Shown in pieces: positions 60,508 through 64,000 of a DNA stretch of 64,000 nt; the stretch's first letter is position 1; each line of letters opens with the position of its first letter. The stretch is from Benthicola sp039584685 (GTDB lineage Bacteria; Gemmatimonadota; Gemmatimonadetes; Palauibacterales; Palauibacteraceae): the NCBI GenBank assembly GCA_039584685.1, contig JBDGXI010000007.1, positions 9,121-73,120 of the forward strand. Direction: 5' to 3'. The translations under genes were made by a program, and so were the position numbers. The notes under the pieces are model-generated. The model was not told the origin of the DNA. It searched no databases and worked only from the letters and a program-made list of their open reading frames with translations.

Positions 60508-61518
60508 TCAGCGGCGGCGGATCTTCCTCCACACGCGTGCCGTCCGACTCGTCGGCCCGAGCTCGGATGCGAGATCCGCCACCATGCCGGACTCGACACA
60601 CGTAACCGCCGTCCGAATCGCGTTCTTGATCGCCCGGGCTGACGACCCGCCATGACAGATGATCGACACCCCGTTCACGCCGAGAAGTGGCGCCCCACCG
60701 TACTCAGCGTAGTCCACGGTTCGATACACTTCTTTCAAACCCGCCCCGTACGTCCCCGGATCGAGATGGCTTTCCAGGACACCCGAGATGAAACCGGCCA
60801 CGGATTCGTAGAATTTGAGCAGCACGTTGCCCACGAATCCATCGCATACGAGCACATCGCAGGCATCTTCGAGGATCCTGTCTCCCTCGATGTTTCCGAC
60901 GAAGTTCAGCTCCTCGTCCTCCTGCAGGAGCCTGTGGGTCGCCACCGTCCGCGTGTCGCCTTTGGACGCCTCTTTTCCCACGTTGAGCAACCCGACCCGC
61001 GGAGCCTCCAGGGCAAGCAGGTCGCGCATGTAGACGGACCCGAGGTGTGCGAATTGGAGCAGCTGATATGGCCGCGTCTCGATGTTCGCGCCCGCATCGA
61101 CGACGAGAACGGGCGACCCGGCTGTCGGAAACATGGTCCCCACCGTGGGCCTCTCCACCCCTGGGACCATTCCGAGGAAGAGTCTCGAGGCCGCCATGAC
61201 GGCGCCGGTGGACCCCGCACTGATGAAGGCGTCCGCGGCGCCCTGCTGAAGCAGCCCCAGGCCGACGACGATCGAGCTGTCGGGTTTGCGACGGATGGCC
61301 CGAACCGGAGATTCGTGAGGCTCGACGATCTCCGTCGCGGGCACGACTTCGATACCATCGGGAATGTCGGATGGAAGCTCTGTGCGCAGGCTCTCGGGAA
61401 CGCCCACCAGAAGTACTCTGAACTGGTTCGGCCACTGCCGAACGGCAGACAGCGCGCCCTCGATGATCACTCGGGGCGCGCCGTCTCCTCCCATCGCGTC
61501 CAGCGCGATGCGATGCAT
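60508..61518 (-). CDS. plsX: PlsX, phosphate acyltransferase
   Basis: Turns acyl-ACP into acyl-phosphate for PlsY. 336 residues: start ALDAMGGDGAPRVIIEGAL (about 5-23), SAGSTGAVMAAS (near 97-108), GMVPGVERPT, VDAGANIETRP (near 136-146), LLNVGKEASKGD (near 178-189), CDGFVGNVLLKF (near 232-243) and YGGAPLLGVNG. ATG 61518 is 27 bases after rpmF. Pairs functionally with plsY and gpsA in the other half of the window. Confidence 0.95.
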   Translation of the reverse strand: MHRIALDAMGGDGAPRVIIEGALSAVRQWPNQFRVLLVGVPESLRTELPSDIPDGIEVVPATEIVEPHESPVRAIRRKPDSSIVVGLGLLQQGAADAFISAGSTGAVMAASRLFLGMVPGVERPTVGTMFPTAGSPVLVVDAGANIETRPYQLLQFAHLGSVYMRDLLALEAPRVGLLNVGKEASKGDTRTVATHRLLQEDEELNFVGNIEGDRILEDACDVLVCDGFVGNVLLKFYESVAGFISGVLESHLDPGTYGAGLKEVYRTVDYAEYGGAPLLGVNGVSIICHGGSSARAIKNAIRTAVTCVESGMVADLASELGPTSRTARVWRKIRRR

Positions 61519-61545
61519 GTCACACCTGGCTCGGCCGCGGGCCGG

Positions 61546-61728
61546 TCAGAACTCTTCGGTTCGGACGATCTCCCGCTCGCCGTAGTGGCCGCACGTCGGA
61601 CACACCCGGTGTGGCCTTCGAGGATCGCCGCATCTCGGGCACGCCTGGTGAGCGGTACTCGCCGCGACGTGGTGCGTTCGGCGCTTCCGCTTGCGCTGCT
61701 TCGAGGTACGTCTCTTCGGTACCGCCAT
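61546..61728 (-). CDS. rpmF: RpmF, ribosomal protein L32
   Basis: 60 residues: MAVPKRRTSKQRKRKRRTHH start, then a Cys4 zinc ribbon CPRC (30-33) and CPTC (43-46), which is the zinc-containing L32 type, and the usual end. ATG 61728. Placed between yceD and plsX, the classic yceD-rpmF-plsX order. Confidence 0.97.
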   Translation of the reverse strand: MAVPKRRTSKQRKRKRRTHHVAASTAHQACPRCGDPRRPHRVCPTCGHYGEREIVRTEEF

Positions 61729-61739
61729 GATCCGACTCC

Positions 61740-62315
61740 CTATCCGTCGTTGCTATCGTCTTCGTCATCCGGAGCGGCAGTCCCGACCTGCCCGCCCGAA
61801 GCCAATTCCCTCAGTACTTCCCAACGCGGGTCTGGCTCCTGAGATCTGCACTCACATACGGACTCGTTCCTGTCCGCGCCGCAGATCGGGCACAGCCCGA
61901 GACAGTCATCCCGGCATACCGCGTACTCCGGCGACGCCAGCACCAGCTCCTCGCGAAGCGGGCCGGAAAAGTCCAGAACGGGGGCGTCCGGGTCCAGCGC
62001 GAACACGCCCTCTCCTTCCTCACCTTCCGGTACGTCCGGGTCGAAGCGGAAATCGAATTCGATCTCCACCGGCCATTGCATGCCGCCCAGGCAGCGCCGG
62101 CAAGTCAGGCTCAGGGTCGTTGCCAACTGCCCCACGATGCGTACGCCACCATGTCCTCCCGGCTCGGCCCGATACGACAACCTCGGGGGACGCGCGAAAG
62201 CCGATCCTTCGAGTCCCCAGGCCGCGGACCCGGCAGAAAGCGTCCCCGACCACTCGACGGGCCCCCGCCTGAGCCTGTCCAGATCAACCCGACCTGCTGG
62301 GAAGCCGCTATTCAT
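61740..62315 (-). CDS. yceD: YceD/DUF177 family protein
   Basis: 191 residues, the DUF177 protein linked to large-subunit rRNA accumulation and found before rpmF in many bacteria. Seen: VDLDRLRRGPVEWSGTL (about 10-26), CRRCLGG (near 72-78; family C.RCL), DLREEL-like FSGPLREELVLA (near 115-126) and a Cys cluster CRDDCLGLCPICGADRN (near 133-149) that could bind zinc. A very acidic tail ends it. ATG 62315; the conserved part begins at residue 10, so a later non-canonical start cannot be excluded. Confidence 0.88.
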   Translation of the reverse strand: MNSGFPAGRVDLDRLRRGPVEWSGTLSAGSAAWGLEGSAFARPPRLSYRAEPGGHGGVRIVGQLATTLSLTCRRCLGGMQWPVEIEFDFRFDPDVPEGEEGEGVFALDPDAPVLDFSGPLREELVLASPEYAVCRDDCLGLCPICGADRNESVCECRSQEPDPRWEVLRELASGGQVGTAAPDDEDDSNDG

Positions 62316-62339
62316 AGCCGTTCAAGAGAGTATTGTCAA
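62311..62339 (-). promoter_or_regulatory. TTGACA promoter candidate overlapping the yceD start
   Basis: Perfect -35 TTGACA (62339-62334) and TATGAA (62316-62311) 17 bases later on the minus strand. The -10 covers the yceD ATG, so its transcript would start inside yceD. It could serve rpmF-plsX-fab, or signal a shorter yceD product, or be chance. Confidence 0.3.
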
Positions 62340-62357
62340 ACGTCGCCCGAGTGCCCG

Positions 62358-62783
62358 TCAGCCCTGGAGACGCTCCGTGCCAGCGAAGAAAAAGGCGATC
62401 TCGATTTCGGCGTTCTCCGGCGAGTCGGAAGCATGAATCGCGTTTCGCTCCTTGCTCTCCGCATAAAGGGCCCGAACCGTACCCTCGTCCGCCTCCGCAG
62501 GGTCCGTCGCTCCGATCACCCGCCGCAGCTCCGAGACCGCCTCCTGTCGCCTCAGAATAAGCGGCATGCACGGCCCCGAGGTCATGAAGTCGACGAGCGA
62601 CCCGAAGAACGGCCGCTCCCGATGAACCGAGTAGAACGCCTCGGCCTCACCTCGCGTGAGATGCTTCACCCGGGCCGCGACGATGACAAATCCAGCCGCC
62701 TCCAGGTGCGCGATAATCTGGCCTGCTCTGCCGGACCCGAAGGCGTCCGGTTTGACTATGGTCAGTGTATCCATCTGGTTCAT
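62358..62783 (-). CDS. ndk: Ndk, nucleoside diphosphate kinase
   Basis: 141 residues. Seen: TLTIVKPDAFGSGRAGQIIAHLEAAG (split; Lys near 11), YSVHRERPFFGSLVDFMTSGP (near 51-71), RRVIGATDPAEADEGTVRALY (near 87-107) and the phospho-His in NAIHASDSPENAEIEIAFFF (His near 117). Balances NTP pools. ATG 62783 is used; ATG 62774 three codons later also fits. Lies after sucD, an arrangement seen in many genomes since succinyl-CoA synthetase and Ndk interact. Confidence 0.95.
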   Translation of the reverse strand: MNQMDTLTIVKPDAFGSGRAGQIIAHLEAAGFVIVAARVKHLTRGEAEAFYSVHRERPFFGSLVDFMTSGPCMPLILRRQEAVSELRRVIGATDPAEADEGTVRALYAESKERNAIHASDSPENAEIEIAFFFAGTERLQG

Positions 62784-62803
62784 TCTCAGACCTATCCCCC
62801 TGT

Positions 62804-63679
62804 TTAACCCGGCAGTCTCGCCTCGATGAGGCCGACCAGGTCGGCTGGCCGCTCTGCGACGGCGATGCCGCAGTCTCGGAACGCGGCCATCTTCTCGGCC
62901 GCCGTGCCCTCCGAACCTGAGATGATGGCTCCCGCATGACCCATGCGGCGACCCGGCGGCGCGGTCTGACCCGCGATGAAGCCCACCACCGGCTTCGACA
63001 TGTGATCGCGGACGAATTCGGCAGCCACCTGCTCGTCCGTGCCCCCGATCTCCCCGATCATGGCCACGGCACTCGTGGCCGGATCCTCCTCGAACGCCTT
63101 CAGACAGTCCACGAAATCGGTGCCGATCAACGGATCTCCACCGATGCCGACGCAAGTGGACTGGCCGATTCCGTGCCGAGTGAGCTGGAAGATCACCTCG
63201 TAGGTCAGCGTCCCTGAGCGACTCACGATTCCCACCGGACCCGGGGTCACGATCTGACCCGGGAGGATCCCTATCTTACCGATGCCCGGGGCGATCAAGC
63301 CCGGACAGTTGGGGCCGATCAGGCGAGCCCCCTTCTCCCGCACGTACGGCAGCGCGGTCATCATGTCGGCGACGGGCACCCCCTCCGTGATGCACACGAT
63401 GAGACGCGCCCCCGCGTCAGCAGCCTCGAAGATGGCGCTGGAGGCGAACGCCGCCGGGACGTAGATGACACTCGCGTTCGCCCCCGTCTCGGCCACCGCC
63501 TCGGCCACCGTGTCGAACACGGGCACGGTATCGTCGAACACCTGTCCGCCCTTACCCGGAGTCACGCCCGCGACGACCCGGGTTCCATACTCGATCATCT
63601 GGCGCGCGTGGAAGGAGCCGTCGCGGCCCGTAATCCCCTGCACCACCAGACACGTGCTATCGTCGATGAATATGCTCAT
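62804..63679 (-). CDS. sucD: SucD, succinyl-CoA ligase alpha subunit
   Basis: 291 residues. Seen: CoA-binding VVQGITGRDGSFHARQMIEYGT (split; near 12-33), VAGVTPGKGG, IGPNCPG (near 119-125), SRSGTLTYEV (near 152-161), GIGGDPLIGTDFVD, and phosphorylated His in MGHAGAI (near 248-254). TCA cycle step making ATP or GTP. ATG 63679. sucC, partly in the window, is 48 bases upstream in the same direction. Confidence 0.95.
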   Translation of the reverse strand: MSIFIDDSTCLVVQGITGRDGSFHARQMIEYGTRVVAGVTPGKGGQVFDDTVPVFDTVAEAVAETGANASVIYVPAAFASSAIFEAADAGARLIVCITEGVPVADMMTALPYVREKGARLIGPNCPGLIAPGIGKIGILPGQIVTPGPVGIVSRSGTLTYEVIFQLTRHGIGQSTCVGIGGDPLIGTDFVDCLKAFEEDPATSAVAMIGEIGGTDEQVAAEFVRDHMSKPVVGFIAGQTAPPGRRMGHAGAIISGSEGTAAEKMAAFRDCGIAVAERPADLVGLIEARLPG

Positions 63680-63727
63680 ATCTGAAGATCCTCTTGCAGT
63701 CTGGGACGATTCTCGTTTCGCCGAGCT

Positions 63728-64000
63728 TCAGGCGCCCGCGGCCAGGGCGACCGCCCGCTTCACGACCTCGTCCATATCCGTCATGGCCTCGAATCCGTTC
63801 TTCTTCAGGATTTCGACGGCCACGTCTTCGTTCGTCCCCGTCAAGCGGATCGCTATCGGAAGGCCGACATCGATCCGGTGGGTCGCCTCCACGATCCCGT
63901 TCGCCACATCATCGCACCTTGTGATACCGCCGAAGATATTGAACAGAATCGACTTGACGTTCGGATCCGACGTGATGATCTCGAAGGCCGTGACCACCTT
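63728..64000 (-). CDS. sucC: SucC, succinyl-CoA ligase beta subunit, 3' end only
   Basis: The last 90 residues; the gene runs past the window end at 64000. Seen: FEIITSDPNVKSILFNIFGGITRCD (split), which is the family's hallmark end of the ligase domain, GLPIAIRLTGTN and the closing helix VKRAVALA. It joins to sucD in the same operon, giving the beta subunit that holds the ATP-grasp and nucleotide specificity, none of which is visible here. Confidence 0.92.
   Translation of the reverse strand, partial: KVVTAFEIITSDPNVKSILFNIFGGITRCDDVANGIVEATHRIDVGLPIAIRLTGTNEDVAVEILKKNGFEAMTDMDEVVKRAVALAAGA

Noticed and set aside
1..64000. tRNA, rRNA, CRISPR or insertion sequences
   Set aside because: I looked in all spacers (largest about 229 bases) and saw no cloverleaf, regular direct repeats or transposase.

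Overview
The window is a dense, GC-rich stretch of a bacterial chromosome made of core genes, with no rRNA, tRNA, CRISPR array, insertion sequence or phage gene that I can see. The organism is a diderm (LPS-making Gram-negative): it has BamA, Skp, Lol, Lpt, lipid A (lpxD, lpxC-fabZ, lpxA, lpxB, lpxK) and Kdo (kdsA, kdsC, kdsD) genes. It also has features better known from Firmicutes or scattered phyla: a McsA-McsB-ClpC arginine-phosphorylation and proteolysis module, the bacillithiol enzyme BshC, and the futalosine menaquinone enzymes MqnC and MqnE. This mix plus an LpxC-FabZ fusion fits Gemmatimonadota best (inference from gene content; no 16S in the window).

Plus-strand half, 1-33069. A lol transporter end runs into mcsA-mcsB-clpC, bamA-skp and the lipid A genes, with an unexpected NAD-dependent sugar oxidoreductase and a 44-residue membrane peptide between lpxA and lpxB. 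Then follow a DUF374 acyltransferase, lpxK, nadB, rlmH, a methyltransferase, bshC, a membrane coiled-coil protein, murJ and uvrC. The frames of murJ and uvrC are broken at three places within about 1 kb. After a TPR lipoprotein-like exported protein come DUF512-der-plsY-gpsA-merR-surE-pcm-dedA and a membrane-anchored TPR protein.

Minus-strand half, 33246-64000, read from right to left. sucC-sucD-ndk lead into yceD-rpmF-plsX-fabD-fabG-acpP-fabF (no fabH), then mqnE-mqnC-purE-ispF-dedA-xerD-nitroreductase and a large outer-membrane protein. A new block starts at a good promoter before pyrG: pyrG-kdsA-kdsC-kdsD-lptC-lptA-lptB, then rpoN and seven glycan genes (GT2, GT39-like, GT4, methyltransferase, YfhO-like, flippase-like, polyprenol-phosphate mannose synthase-like). 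The two halves converge at about 33.1-33.2 kb.

Nearly all genes within blocks overlap by 1-17 bases (ATGA, GTGA, TGATG), so long translationally coupled operons are likely. Together the genes cover envelope building: precursor lipids (plsX, plsY, gpsA, fab), lipid A and Kdo, their transport (Lol, Lpt, Bam), peptidoglycan lipid flipping (murJ), surface glycans, and quality control (McsB-ClpC, Pcm, SurE). I did not find a clearly new multi-gene system. The strongest leads are the oxidoreductase plus micro-peptide inside the lpx operon, the arginine kinase module in an LPS-bearing cell, a perfect-match sigma-54 promoter on the opposite strand beside rpoN, the MqnE CX5CX2C cluster motif, and the clustered frame breaks.
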